In this document: positions 1 to 8,319 of the stretch, piece by piece | Numbering within the stretch: position 1 is the first letter of the stretch | Layout of the letters: every line of letters starts with the position of its first letter | Source of the DNA: Halobaculum rubrum | GTDB lineage: Archaea; Halobacteriota; Halobacteria; Halobacteriales; Haloferacaceae | Direction of reading: 5' to 3' | DNA length: 64,000 nucleotides | Assembly: GCF_019880225.1 (NCBI RefSeq) | Contig: NZ_CP082284.1 | Span: 1,240,001 to 1,304,000, forward strand | Position numbers and translations under genes: made by a program | Notes under the pieces: generated by a model | What the model saw: only the letters and a program-made list of their open reading frames with translations | Databases searched by the model: none | Told to the model about the DNA's origin: nothing

Positions 1-810
1 GATTTCGCCGTGCTCGGTTCGATTATGGTGTGGTGGCTCATTGCGCCGGTCGTCGGGTTCTGGTTCGGCGCGGTCATCGGTCGGTACTTCTACCCCTACC
101 TCGATCAGAAGTTCGCCCTCGAACAGTCCAGCGGCCCGCTGTTCACGCTCGACCGGTCGGGGATCGTACCGACACCGGAACTGGGACCCGGAACCACCGC
201 TCGTGAAGCAGTCAGTACGGGACTGGTACTCGCCATCGCCTGTTACATGTCGTTCAGCGCCGGTGCGAGCAACGTTGCGAACGCGGTCGCGCCACTCGTC
301 GGTGGCGGATTGATCGGCGTCGATACCGCCGTTGTGCTCGGGACTGTCGCGATCGGTCTCGGTGCGTTCACCATCGCACGACGGACGATGGAGTCCGTCG
401 GAAACGATCTCACTCAGCTGCCGTTACTGGCAGCCGCGATCGTGATGACCGTTGCCGCGAGCATTACGACAGTGGCGTCGGCTCTCGGTATCCCGATGAG
501 TCTCGCACTCTCGACAGTCATGTGCATCGTCGGTCTCGGATGGGGACGGGCAACCCGTCCGACAGCAGTGACCGGTCTCGTGAAAGGGAACGTCAAAGGC
601 GAGATCTCGGCGGGTGCGGTCGCCGCCGAGACCGGTGACGAAGTCCCTCCGGTCGGCCAAGAAGACCCCGAGAACCTGCGGGACGTCCAGCGGTTGTTCG
701 ACCCCTCCTCCGTCGTCCGGTTCGTCGCGTTCTGGATTATCGGCCCCTCTCTCGCGACCGCACTCTCCTATGCGACGTTCGCGCTCCTCCCGATCGCAGG
801 ACCCGTCTGA
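1..810 (+). CDS. PiT-family inorganic phosphate permease, 3' part
   Basis: Secondary transporter of the PiT family, which takes up inorganic phosphate coupled to a cation gradient in the cytoplasmic membrane. The reading frame is already open at base 1 and runs 269 codons to a TGA, so the N-terminal part lies outside the window. Hydrophobic segments alternate with a hydrophilic loop. The signature SAGASNVANAVAPLVG (about residues 85-100 of the visible part) is the second PiT motif, normally GxNDxANA-like. TQLPLLAAA and GIPMSLALST fit the C-terminal repeat. Family assignment is firm; the coupling ion cannot be told. Confidence 0.85.
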   Translation, partial: DFAVLGSIMVWWLIAPVVGFWFGAVIGRYFYPYLDQKFALEQSSGPLFTLDRSGIVPTPELGPGTTAREAVSTGLVLAIACYMSFSAGASNVANAVAPLVGGGLIGVDTAVVLGTVAIGLGAFTIARRTMESVGNDLTQLPLLAAAIVMTVAASITTVASALGIPMSLALSTVMCIVGLGWGRATRPTAVTGLVKGNVKGEISAGAVAAETGDEVPPVGQEDPENLRDVQRLFDPSSVVRFVAFWIIGPSLATALSYATFALLPIAGPV

Positions 811-904
811 CACCCGAGAGGACAGGTGGGTTGTGAACCGTTGTATCCCAACGCTCGGGAAGCCTCGCCCTTCAGCGCGGGTGTGTGTCAACCGCACACG
901 TCCG

Positions 905-1771
905 TCAGGTGTTCACGCTCTCGATCCGTTGGCCGACGATGACCCGGCCCTTGGCGGTGAGTTTCGTCCCCTCGTCGGTGTCGACGAGCAGCTCCTCGTC
1001 GATGAGACCGTTGAGGAGCATGGTGAGCCGCTGGGGCTCGATGTCGACAACCTTCGACAGCGAGACGCTCGGTCCGGCCGAGTAGGCGGCCACGAGCACT
1101 TCCGTCTCCTCCTCGCCCAACTCGACGTCCTCCAGCTCCTCCTTCACGTCGGCGTAGCGCAGGCGGATGTACCGCCCGAGAATGTTCGTGAGCCGCCCGG
1201 AGCTCATGCCGACCTGCGAGGTGACGGCGGTGCCGCCCTCGATGTGCCGGAAGGAGATGACGGGGTGTGTGCCGTTGCCGAGGTCGCGTTGGCTGCGCTC
1301 GACCGAGACGACGCCGCGCAGGTCGACCGTGAACGGCTCGGGACAGCCCTCGAACGAGAGCGCGCCCTGGGTCACGTCGAGGCGGGCCGTGTGCGTCTCC
1401 GTCTCGACGACGCGCCCGCCGACCTTCGCCGGATGCCGAACCAGCGCCTTCGTCCCGTTGAGCAGCACCTTGAACAGCACCGTCGCGAAGCGGTCGATGT
1501 TGGTGTCGTTCCCCTCGATCGCCGCGACGCCGCGGGTATCGTCCGTGCGGTAGGCGACGGTGACGGTGTCGTTGAAGTAGCCGGCCATCTCCGGCGGCAC
1601 CTGTCCCACCTTCACGTCGAACACCGACGACAGCGGGATCGTCTCCTTGTAGCCGTCGGCCGCGAGCACGAGCCGTCGCCGACTCAGGATGATCCGACCC
1701 GTCGGCGGGTCGCCCTCGATCCCGGGCGCGAAGAACCGACCGACGAAGTCGGCGACGACCGTCTCGCTCAT
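905..1771 (-). CDS. cheF: CheF, archaellum-chemotaxis adaptor
   Basis: Archaea-specific chemotaxis protein (DUF439) that links phospho-CheY to the archaellum motor. The 288-residue protein starts MSETVVADFVGRFF and ends RIESVNT. Its middle carries the family's repeated beta-rich stretches (GRIILSRRRLVLA, GALSFEGCPEPF), and the C-terminal ~70 residues look like a winged-helix region (EEETEVLVAAYSAG). The ATG at 1771 was preferred over the one three codons upstream because a TATA-like box lies about 29 nt before it. It stands 34 kb from the che/arl cluster but shares an upstream inverted repeat with it. Such separation is not rare in haloarchaea. Confidence 0.88.
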   Translation of the reverse strand: MSETVVADFVGRFFAPGIEGDPPTGRIILSRRRLVLAADGYKETIPLSSVFDVKVGQVPPEMAGYFNDTVTVAYRTDDTRGVAAIEGNDTNIDRFATVLFKVLLNGTKALVRHPAKVGGRVVETETHTARLDVTQGALSFEGCPEPFTVDLRGVVSVERSQRDLGNGTHPVISFRHIEGGTAVTSQVGMSSGRLTNILGRYIRLRYADVKEELEDVELGEEETEVLVAAYSAGPSVSLSKVVDIEPQRLTMLLNGLIDEELLVDTDEGTKLTAKGRVIVGQRIESVNT

Positions 1772-1795
1772 AGCTTTCGACAGTGAGGCGGTCGA

Positions 1796-1830
1796 CTTGA
1801 CGGTTTCGCACCCGTGGTCAGCGGTGAAAA
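1796..1830 (-). promoter_or_regulatory. cheF promoter with weak motility-type inverted repeat
   Basis: On the minus strand a 16-mer (TTTTCA-CCGC-TGACCA, 1815-1830) is followed by exactly 13 nt and then a degenerate TATA-like hexamer GTCAAG (1796-1801), about 29 nt before the cheF ATG. The left half and spacer geometry match the cheY promoter; the right half is poorly conserved. It is called only because of the shared spacing with the stronger sites. Confidence 0.4.
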
Positions 1831-1896
1831 CCGGGACGGTCCGGCGACACGCGCGGTCCGGACGGCGATCGGGGCGCCGTCCGTGACAGCGCCGGA

Positions 1897-3096
1897 TCAA
1901 CCGTCCGTCACGCCGACCAGCCGCTCGATCCGGTCGGCCTCGCTCATCGCGAGCGTGCCCGCGAACGACATCACGAGCACGTAGCCGACTGCGAACGCCG
2001 GGATCAGTCGGGCGATCGTCGGGTCCGGCGAGGTCGCCGCCAGCGCGGCGATGATGAGCGAGAACTCCCCGCGCGGCACCAGCGCGAGCCCGGTCCGCAG
2101 CGAGCGCCGCGGCGAGAGGCCGTACAGCCGGCCGGCGATCCCGCCGCTGACGACCTTCGCCGGCCCCGACAGTGCCGCCGCCACCAGCACGAACGCGGCG
2201 ACGCCCGCGACGGCGACGGGGTCGGTGTTGAGCCCGACCCACGCGAAGAACACGACCGCGAACGCGTCCCGCAGCGGCGCGATCCGGTCGGCGACGCGGT
2301 CGTGCAGCGGGGTGGCGCCGACACCGACGCCGACGAAGAAGCCCGCGACCGCCTCGCTGGCGCCGACCGACAGCGCCAGCCCGGAGATCACGAGCGCGAC
2401 CGCGAGCGTCCGGACGACGAGGTCCTCGTCGCTCGTGCCCAGGTAGGGGGCGAGCCACGGCGCGAGGAACTGGGCGGCGAGCGCCAGCGCGATCAGGAAG
2501 CCCAGCGCGACGGCGATCCGCGGGAGCGCGTCGACGGGCGAACCGCCGGCGACGAGCGCGACCGCCAGCGCGAGGTAGACCGCGATGACGAGGTCCTCGG
2601 CGACAAGGACGCCGAGCACCGGCTCGGCCTCGGGGTCGGCGATCCACCCGAGGTCGACCAGCGACTTGGTGATCACCGCCGACGAGGAGATGTACACGAT
2701 CCCCCCGACGAGGAACGCCCCGAGCGGGCCGAGCCCGAACAGGAGGCCGAGGACGACGCCGACGGGGAAGTTCACGAACAGGTCGACGGCGGCGGCCGTC
2801 GAGAGCTTCTTCCGGGCGGCGATCAGCCGGTCGATGCTGAACTCCAGTCCGAGGAAGAACAGGAGAAGGACGACCCCGACCTCCGCGAGCGTGAGTACCT
2901 CCGCGGGCGCGATCGACGGGAGCCCGACGGCGCCGGCGACGTGCGGGCCGACGAGCACCCCGCCGAGGACGTACAGCGGGACCGTCGGGATCCCGACACG
3001 CCGGCCGGCCGCGGCGACGAGCGTCGCGGCCGCGATCAGGACACCGAGCGCGAGCAGACCGTGAAGCTCACCGGCGGCGGTCGAGCCCGCCGCCAT
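1897..3096 (-). CDS. CPA2-family monovalent cation/proton antiporter
   Basis: Kef/CPA2-type integral membrane exchanger, 399 residues, probably moving K+ or Na+ against protons. About 12 hydrophobic segments fill the protein, with the family-typical FLGLEFSIDRL near residue 90 and the ED pair in LVAEDLVIAVYLA near residue 160. There is no C-terminal TrkA-N domain; the regulatory part is the separate gene just upstream. The start at 3096 overlaps that gene's stop by one base (TGATG), so the two are cotranscribed and probably form one complex. A longer in-frame extension is only a shadow of the upstream gene. Confidence 0.85.
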   Translation of the reverse strand: MAAGSTAAGELHGLLALGVLIAAATLVAAAGRRVGIPTVPLYVLGGVLVGPHVAGAVGLPSIAPAEVLTLAEVGVVLLLFFLGLEFSIDRLIAARKKLSTAAAVDLFVNFPVGVVLGLLFGLGPLGAFLVGGIVYISSSAVITKSLVDLGWIADPEAEPVLGVLVAEDLVIAVYLALAVALVAGGSPVDALPRIAVALGFLIALALAAQFLAPWLAPYLGTSDEDLVVRTLAVALVISGLALSVGASEAVAGFFVGVGVGATPLHDRVADRIAPLRDAFAVVFFAWVGLNTDPVAVAGVAAFVLVAAALSGPAKVVSGGIAGRLYGLSPRRSLRTGLALVPRGEFSLIIAALAATSPDPTIARLIPAFAVGYVLVMSFAGTLAMSEADRIERLVGVTDG

Positions 3097-3638
3097 CAGT
3101 TCCCGCCGTCGCCGGATCCGTCGACCACGTCGCCGTCGACCCCGTTCCCGCCGCCGGAGTCGATGAACGTGGCTTGGAAGGAATCGACCTCCGAGCGCGA
3201 GCCGATGACGACGACGGTGTCGCCGGCGCGCACGCCCGCCCCGGGGTCGGGATTCGGCGTCACCTCGTCGCCGTGTTCGACCGCGATGATCGACGCGCCC
3301 GTGCGCCGGCGGACGTCGGCCGCCTCGATCGTCTCGCCCGCGAGTTCGGAGTTCTCGGGCACCTCGTACCACTCGATGAGCGCGTCGTCACCGAGGACCG
3401 TGTCGATGTTCTCGGTGGCGACCGGCTGGAAGTACGCCCCCTCCAGCACGGTCCCGACGGTGCGCGCGAGCCCGTCCGAGAGTTCGAACAGCTTCTCGGC
3501 GTCGCTGGCCTCGTCGACCCGTCGGAACACCTCGCGTTTACCGGTGTTGTGCGTGACGACGACGAGTCGCTCGTCGCCGTCCAACTCGATCTCGTGTTTC
3601 TTCCCGACTCCCGGGAGGTCGGACTCGTAGACCGTCAT
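3096..3638 (-). CDS. TrkA-C (RCK-C) domain regulator of the antiporter
   Basis: Cytoplasmic 180-residue protein beginning MTVYESDLPGVGKK. Residues ~1-75 form an N-terminal domain seen in haloarchaeal potassium-channel-like regulators. Residues ~95-160 form a TrkA-C fold (TIEAADVRRRTGASIIAVEH, then GAGVRAGDTVVVIGS) that in this family binds nucleotide or other ligands to gate ion transport. The C-terminus is a Gly/Asp tail. It is the first gene of a two-gene operon with the CPA2 antiporter, overlapping by one base, which supports a regulatory-subunit role. The ATG at 3638 fits a start close to the divergent hisA. Confidence 0.82.
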   Translation of the reverse strand: MTVYESDLPGVGKKHEIELDGDERLVVVTHNTGKREVFRRVDEASDAEKLFELSDGLARTVGTVLEGAYFQPVATENIDTVLGDDALIEWYEVPENSELAGETIEAADVRRRTGASIIAVEHGDEVTPNPDPGAGVRAGDTVVVIGSRSEVDSFQATFIDSGGGNGVDGDVVDGSGDGGN

Positions 3639-3786
3639 GCGTGGGTGAGTCGTGCGGGCGGTCGGCGCATAAACACGGCGACGGGGGGACGCGACGCACG
3701 GATAGCAGAGGGGTCCGCCCCGGCCCCCGGCGTCCAGAGTCGCCGGTGACGAACGACTTACCAGCCGCCCCGACGCAGGCCATCGC

Positions 3787-4509
3787 ATGACTCACTTCCC
3801 GGAGTTCGAGGTGATCCCCGCCGTCGACATGCAGGAGGGCGAGGTCGTCCAGTTGGTGCAGGGCGAGCGCGGCACCGCCACCCGCTACGGCGACCCCGTC
3901 GAGGCGGCCCGACGCTGGATCGACGAGGGCGCCCGGACGCTCCACCTGGTCGACCTCGACGGCGCCTTCGAGGGCGAGCGCGTCAACGCCGCCGCCGTCG
4001 ACGCCGTCCTCGACGCGGTGGACGTGCCCGTCCAGCTCGGCGGCGGGATCCGCACCGCCGACGGCGCGCTCGATCTCCTCGGTCGCGGCGTCGACCGCGT
4101 CATCCTCGGCACCGCCGCCGTCGAGAACCCCGACATCGTCGCGGATATCTCCGAGAAGCACCCCGGGAGCGTGATGGTGAGCCTCGACGCGAAGGACGGG
4201 GAGGTCGTCGTCTCCGGGTGGACGGAAGGAACTGGCCTCGATCCGGCGGAGGCCGCCGGCCGCTACGAGGACCTCGGCGCGGGCGCGATCCTGTTCACCG
4301 ACGTGGACGTTGAGGGACAGCTGGAGGGCATCAACCGCGAGAGCGTCGAGCGCGTCGTCGACGCCGTCGACATCCCGGTCGTCGCCTCCGGCGGCGTGAC
4401 GACGCTCGACGACGTTCGCGCGCTGCGCGAGGCCGGCGCCGCGGCCGTCGTCGTCGGCACCGCGCTGTACGAGGGTCGGTTCACCCTCGCGGAGGCGCAG
4501 TCGACCTGA
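3787..4509 (+). CDS. hisA: HisA, ProFAR isomerase
   Basis: Phosphoribosylformimino-5-aminoimidazole carboxamide ribotide isomerase (EC 5.3.1.16), histidine pathway. The 240-residue length matches the (beta/alpha)8 family. Visible motifs are VIPAVDMQEGEVVQLVQGE at the N-terminus with catalytic Asp14, LGGGIRT for phosphate binding, the second acidic site in LFTDVDVEGQLEG, and the second phosphate motif VVASGGVTTLDDV. A CTTACC box lies about 30 nt before the ATG. hisB lies close by on the same strand, but a minus-strand gene separates them, so they are not one operon. Confidence 0.95.
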   Translation: MTHFPEFEVIPAVDMQEGEVVQLVQGERGTATRYGDPVEAARRWIDEGARTLHLVDLDGAFEGERVNAAAVDAVLDAVDVPVQLGGGIRTADGALDLLGRGVDRVILGTAAVENPDIVADISEKHPGSVMVSLDAKDGEVVVSGWTEGTGLDPAEAAGRYEDLGAGAILFTDVDVEGQLEGINRESVERVVDAVDIPVVASGGVTTLDDVRALREAGAAAVVVGTALYEGRFTLAEAQST

Positions 4510-4518
4510 GACGACGGC

Positions 4519-4671
4519 TCAGTCCCCGAGTCGTCGCGACGCGTACGCGACCGCCAGCACCGTCGCGGCCGCCATCAGAACCAGCCCGACCACGAGCCCC
4601 GCGTCCGTCGCCGACGACAGCGAGACGGAGCCCCCGGCGAACACGATCGCTGCCGGGAGTGCTTCGTCCAT
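4519..4671 (-). CDS. Small membrane protein of unknown function
   Basis: Fifty codons, MDEALPAAIVFAGG to YASRRLGD, with two hydrophobic stretches (about residues 6-14 and 24-44) ending in a positive RR cluster. The ATG at 4671 is the first plausible start; the longer minus-strand frame running into hisB is a shadow. It lies convergent with hisA. No family recognised. Acidic start, hydrophobic core and basic end are typical of genuine haloarchaeal micro-membrane proteins, so it is listed with moderate confidence. Confidence 0.55.
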   Translation of the reverse strand: MDEALPAAIVFAGGSVSLSSATDAGLVVGLVLMAAATVLAVAYASRRLGD

Positions 4672-4911
4672 GTATGTTGTTGTCGTTTCACATGGATCGA
4701 CTTGAATCCCCGTCGAACAGCCGTCAGACGACCGCCAGACGGATGCCGGGTGAGCAGCAGGCCGACGCCGGGCGAGCAGTAGCCGGGCAGCAGGCGGGCG
4801 GTGGACGACTGCGAGACGGCACGGCAGTGACAGCGGAGCCGAGGGCGCACGTCCGGCACGGCGACCGACGAAGCCGGAACCGTCTTGGCCGGCGCCGCCG
4901 AGGCCTCGGGC

Positions 4912-5502
4912 ATGAGCGACCGCACGGCGGCCGTCAGTCGGGAGACGGCCGAGACGGAGATCGACCTCACGCTCGCGATCGACGGCGACGGCGACGGCGA
5001 GATCGACACCGGCGTCGGCTTCTTCGACCACATGCTGACCGCCTTCGCGAAGCACGGACTGTTCGATCTGACCGTCCGCTGCGACGGCGACACCCACATC
5101 GACGACCACCACACCGTCGAGGACGTGGGGATCGCCCTCGGCGAGGCGTTCGCGGAGGCGCTGGGCGACAAGCGGGGCATCCGCCGCTACGCGGACCGGC
5201 GCGTGCCGCTCGACGAGGCGGTCGCGGGCGTCGTCGTCGACGTGAGCGGCCGGCCGTACGTCGAGTTCTCCGGCGAGTTCTCGCAGGCGGCGGTGGGCGA
5301 GTTGACCAGCGACATGGCACGGCACTTCGCGTACTCGCTGGCGATGAACGCCGGGGTGACGCTGCACGCCGAGATCGAGACCGGCGTCAACGCCCACCAC
5401 GAGGTCGAGGCGCTGTTCAAGGCGCTCGCGCGAGCGCTGGACGACGCGACCCGCCTCGACGACCGCCGCAGCGACACGCCAAGCACCAAAGGTGATCTCT
5501 GA
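4912..5502 (+). CDS. hisB: HisB, imidazoleglycerol-phosphate dehydratase
   Basis: Dehydrates imidazoleglycerol phosphate to imidazoleacetol phosphate (EC 4.2.1.19). The 196-residue protein is the single-function archaeal type, without a phosphatase domain. Metal-binding histidine motifs are clear: [29 protein letters not shown] and [16 protein letters not shown]. The ATG at 4912 ([12 protein letters not shown]) is preferred over an upstream in-frame start because a CTTGGCC box lies 28 nt before it, the spacing of a leaderless transcript. Confidence 0.94.
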   Translation: MSDRTAAVSRETAETEIDLTLAIDGDGDGEIDTGVGFFDHMLTAFAKHGLFDLTVRCDGDTHIDDHHTVEDVGIALGEAFAEALGDKRGIRRYADRRVPLDEAVAGVVVDVSGRPYVEFSGEFSQAAVGELTSDMARHFAYSLAMNAGVTLHAEIETGVNAHHEVEALFKALARALDDATRLDDRRSDTPSTKGDL

Positions 5503-5532
5503 GCCGGACGGACAGCGGACTCGCCGAGTCCG

Positions 5533-6195
5533 CTATGCCTTCAGCAACTGGCCGTTCTCCTCGACGAGGACCCCCCGCTCGATCGCGTAGTCGAAGATCT
5601 CCCGTACGTCCTCGTCCTCGAGGTCGTAGGCGCCGGCCGCGAACTGGGCCACCTCGGCCCGGTCGACGGGGAACTCGCGGTTGTTGAGGAATCGCATCAC
5701 TTTCCGGAAGTCGGCCGGTTCCTCCCGGGACGGCTCCGTCGCGCCCGGATCGTCGGTCGGGTCGGTGTCGACCGCCGCAGCGTCCCCCATGGCGTCTTTC
5801 GTGGCGTCTTCCGCGGCGCCTTTCGTGGCGTCTTTCGTAGTGCTCTCGCCGTTCGGCGTCCCCGGCTTCGAGTTCGACTTCTCGGGGGCCGTCACGCTCC
5901 CCGCGATGTCGAGCGCGATCCCCGAGTCGTCGGCGTCGTCGTCGCCGTCACTGTCCGCGCCCGCCGCGGACGACGAGTGGTCGGCCGCGTCCGCGGCGAA
6001 CGAGTGGTCGTCGCCCGCACCGTCGGCGCCGAGGCGATCGAGGAGGGGAGCCAACACGTCGTCGAGCGTCTCCCGACAGGAGCCACAGAGGACGACGCGC
6101 ACCTGTTCGTCGGGGGATGGGTCGAGATCCGCCGGGAGGACCTCGTAGGCGCCGGCTGCCGTCCCCCCGCAGAAGTCGCAGTCGAGTTCGCGCAT
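5533..6195 (-). CDS. Haloarchaeal zinc-site protein with acidic linker
   Basis: 220 residues. The N-terminal ~45 carry two CxxC knuckles (CDFCGG and CGSC) that probably bind one zinc. Residues ~50-160 are a low-complexity Asp/Ser/Ala/Thr linker with repeated KDATKGA-like units. The last ~60 (FRKVMRFLNNREFPVDR to LLKA) look like a compact helical domain of winged-helix type. A CCTTGTC box sits 29 nt before the ATG at 6195. I do not know a function; zinc domain plus helix domain suggests nucleic-acid or protein binding, but that is inference. Confidence 0.75.
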   Translation of the reverse strand: MRELDCDFCGGTAAGAYEVLPADLDPSPDEQVRVVLCGSCRETLDDVLAPLLDRLGADGAGDDHSFAADAADHSSSAAGADSDGDDDADDSGIALDIAGSVTAPEKSNSKPGTPNGESTTKDATKGAAEDATKDAMGDAAAVDTDPTDDPGATEPSREEPADFRKVMRFLNNREFPVDRAEVAQFAAGAYDLEDEDVREIFDYAIERGVLVEENGQLLKA

Positions 6196-6235
6196 GTGCG
6201 GAGCGTGGGTGGGGGCCGACAAGGGCGTTGTGGGC

Positions 6236-6442
6236 GCGGTCGAACGAAGTGAGACCGCGAAAGCGAACGGCGAGCAGCGCGAGCCATGAGCAGGGCGAGG
6301 CTGACCGAAGGGAAGCCTCGAAAGCGAACGGCGAGCAGCGCGAGCCATGAGCAGGGCGAGGCTGACCGAAGGGAAGCCTCGAAAGCGAACGGCGAGCAGC
6401 GCGAACCGTGAGCAGGGCGTGGCCGAGCGAAGCGAGGCCACG
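6236..6442. repeat. Four hairpins at exact 61-bp spacing (tandem repeat)
   Basis: In the 327-bp gap between two genes there are four hairpins at 6236-6258, 6297-6319, 6358-6380 and 6419-6441, each starting 61 bp after the previous one. Each has a 6-bp stem and an 11-nt loop of the form GANCGAAGNGA. The stems differ but stay paired: GCGGTC/GACCGC, GAGGCT/AGCCTC (twice) and GTGGCC/GGCCAC. The ~38-bp spacers between them are nearly identical. No protein-coding reading is convincing. The rest of the gap holds the promoters of the flanking divergent genes. Confidence 0.85.
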
Positions 6443-6522
6443 ATGACGAGCGGGGAGTGAAACGACGTTCGATCGCCCAACACCGAACAGTTATGCCCGT
6501 CGCTGGGCGATGATGGACAACG

Positions 6523-7023
6523 ATGTTCGACGAGATCCTGGGGAAGTTCGAGGGGTCGCCGGGGCAGCAGGCGGTGGTCAGGCTCCTGCTCGCGCGGGGG
6601 TTCTCCGTCAACGAGGAGGGCCGCGTCGTCTCCGGCGGGATCGAGATCCCCGACACCGGGATCGCCCGCGAGGCGGGCGTCGACCGCCGGGTCGTCGACG
6701 CGACGACGACTGCGATCCGCGAGGACGGGGAGCTACGCCGGATCTTCGCCAACATCACCTCGGTGCCGAGCCTAATGGACCTGGCGCCGGTGCTCGGGCT
6801 CACCGTGCTCACCGTCGAGGTCGGCGATCCGGACGCCGCCGGCATCGTCGCCGAGATCACGGGGCTGCTCGCCGACGCCGGCCTCTCGCTGCGACAGGTG
6901 CTCTCCGACGACCCCGAGTTCGCGGACGAGCCGAAGCTGTATCTCATCACCGACGAGGAGCTTCCGGGCGACCTCCTCGTGTCGATCCGCGAGCTGGAGT
7001 ACGTCCGAAGCGTCGAGTTCTGA
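6523..7023 (+). CDS. ACT-domain regulator of amino-acid metabolism
   Basis: 166 residues matching the archaeal COG2150 family. The N-terminal ~65 form a helix-turn-helix-like region (QQAVVRLLLARGFSVNEEG, then TGIAREAGVDRRVVDATT). The C-terminal ~75 form an ACT domain (LTVLTVEVGDPDAAGIVAEI, then GLLADAGLSLRQVL) that in relatives binds amino acids. The protein probably senses an amino acid; the target genes are not visible. The histidine genes nearby are suggestive only. A TTATGCC box precedes the ATG by about 32 nt. Confidence 0.8.
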   Translation: MFDEILGKFEGSPGQQAVVRLLLARGFSVNEEGRVVSGGIEIPDTGIAREAGVDRRVVDATTTAIREDGELRRIFANITSVPSLMDLAPVLGLTVLTVEVGDPDAAGIVAEITGLLADAGLSLRQVLSDDPEFADEPKLYLITDEELPGDLLVSIRELEYVRSVEF

Positions 7024-7065
7024 GGAACCGACGGCGCTTTCACTGCGACCCGCCGAGGTCGGTGC

Positions 7066-7569
7066 ATGGACGACCGAACCGCGAGCCTCCTGCGCGTGCT
7101 CGGCGTACAGGCGGCGCTCGTCTCGGCGGCGATCCATCTGGTCGAGGGGCTCCCGCGGCTGTTCGTCTACCTCCCGATACTGTCGTTCCGGGACCCACGA
7201 CCGTACCTGTTCGTCCCCTCGGCGCTGCTGCTCGTCGTGCTCGCGACCCTCGTGGTCCGCGGGTCACACAACCGGCGCCTCTACTCGCTGAGCGCCGGCG
7301 TGTTGCTCACCTACTCCGCCGGGTACGCCTGGTGGCACCTCACCGATCACGGCGGCCTCCTCCCGAGTCACGACGTGAGCGACCCGGTCGGCGAGATCGC
7401 CGCGCACCTCGCGAGCGATCCGATCGCGCTGGTTTCGGTCGTCGCGCAGGCCGTCGGCGCGGCAGTGTTCCTGACGCTGTTCGTCGCCGACCCGCGAGCG
7501 GCCGGAACCGCCGACGGGAGTCCGGACGTCGATGCCGTCGCCGGGGACGACCGCGCCGGCGACGAGTAA
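7066..7569 (+). CDS. Four-helix membrane protein of unknown function
   Basis: 167 residues with about four hydrophobic segments (roughly 8-27, 45-65, 78-97 and 122-140), a loop rich in His and Trp (YAWWHLTDHGG), and an acidic Gly/Asp tail. A CTTTCAC box lies about 31 nt before the ATG, consistent with a leaderless transcript. No family recognised. The neighbours on both sides are soluble, so context says little. Confidence 0.7.
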   Translation: MDDRTASLLRVLGVQAALVSAAIHLVEGLPRLFVYLPILSFRDPRPYLFVPSALLLVVLATLVVRGSHNRRLYSLSAGVLLTYSAGYAWWHLTDHGGLLPSHDVSDPVGEIAAHLASDPIALVSVVAQAVGAAVFLTLFVADPRAAGTADGSPDVDAVAGDDRAGDE

Positions 7570-7599
7570 CCCTTTCACCCGGCGTCGGTAAGAGTCGCC

Positions 7600-8235
7600 A
7601 TGGAGACCCCCAACACGTACCGCACCGCCGCCGGCCGCGCGTCCGCGGAGTTCACGGTGCAGGGGTCACGGTTCATCGGCCACCTCGCGCCCGCGGACAC
7701 CGTCGACGCGGCGGAGGCGTTCGTCGACGAGGTGCGCGCTGAGTTCGACGACGCCACCCACAACGTCCCCGCGTACCGCGTCCCCGCGGGCGACGGCGGC
7801 CCGTCCACGGCGCCCGGTGAGGTGATGCTCCGTGAGTACGCGAACGACGACGGCGAGCCGACCGGCTCCGCGGGCAAGCCGGCGCTGAACGTGCTCGAAC
7901 AGCAGGAGATCCGCAACGTCGTCGCGGTCGTCACGCGCTACTACGGCGGGACGAACCTCGGCGTCGGCGGGCTCGCACGGGCCTACTCCCGCGCGGTGAA
8001 GGAGGGGCTGGACGCCGCCGGCGTCGTCGAGGAAGCGCCCCACGAGCGGGTCGCCGCCACCGTCGCGTACGACGACTCCGGCACCGTCCGCGGCATCCTC
8101 GAGTCGGCGGGCGTCGAGTTCGACGCCGACTACGACGCCGAAGTCGCCTTCGAGGCGCGCGTGCCCGTCGCCGATGCGCCGGAACTGCGGGATCGACTCC
8201 GCTCGGCGACGAGCGGCCGCGTCGACATCGAGTAG
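7600..8235 (+). CDS. IMPACT/YigZ-family protein
   Basis: 211 residues. The N-terminal UPF0029/IMPACT domain (~1-130) contains the conserved block NDDGEPTGSAGKPALNVLE and RYYGGTNLGVGGLARAYS. The C-terminal ~65 residues form the ferredoxin-like DUF1949 domain. Eukaryotic IMPACT modulates the eIF2-kinase activator GCN1; bacterial YigZ binds nucleic acid or stalled translation components. The archaeal role is not established. A CTTTCAC box lies 28 nt before the ATG. Confidence 0.85.
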   Translation: METPNTYRTAAGRASAEFTVQGSRFIGHLAPADTVDAAEAFVDEVRAEFDDATHNVPAYRVPAGDGGPSTAPGEVMLREYANDDGEPTGSAGKPALNVLEQQEIRNVVAVVTRYYGGTNLGVGGLARAYSRAVKEGLDAAGVVEEAPHERVAATVAYDDSGTVRGILESAGVEFDADYDAEVAFEARVPVADAPELRDRLRSATSGRVDIE

Positions 8236-8319
8236 CCGAACACCCCACAGCGCACGCTCGGAAGCCGCCGTCCGTTCCGGGTTCCGAACGTACTTTGCGC
8301 GCGGCTCCGAGGCCGCGGT

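Noticed and set aside
4735..4800. Short direct repeats (GCCGGGYGAGCAG-like) before hisB
   Set aside because: Only two or three imperfect copies in GC-rich sequence; no conserved spacing, stem or coding value seen.
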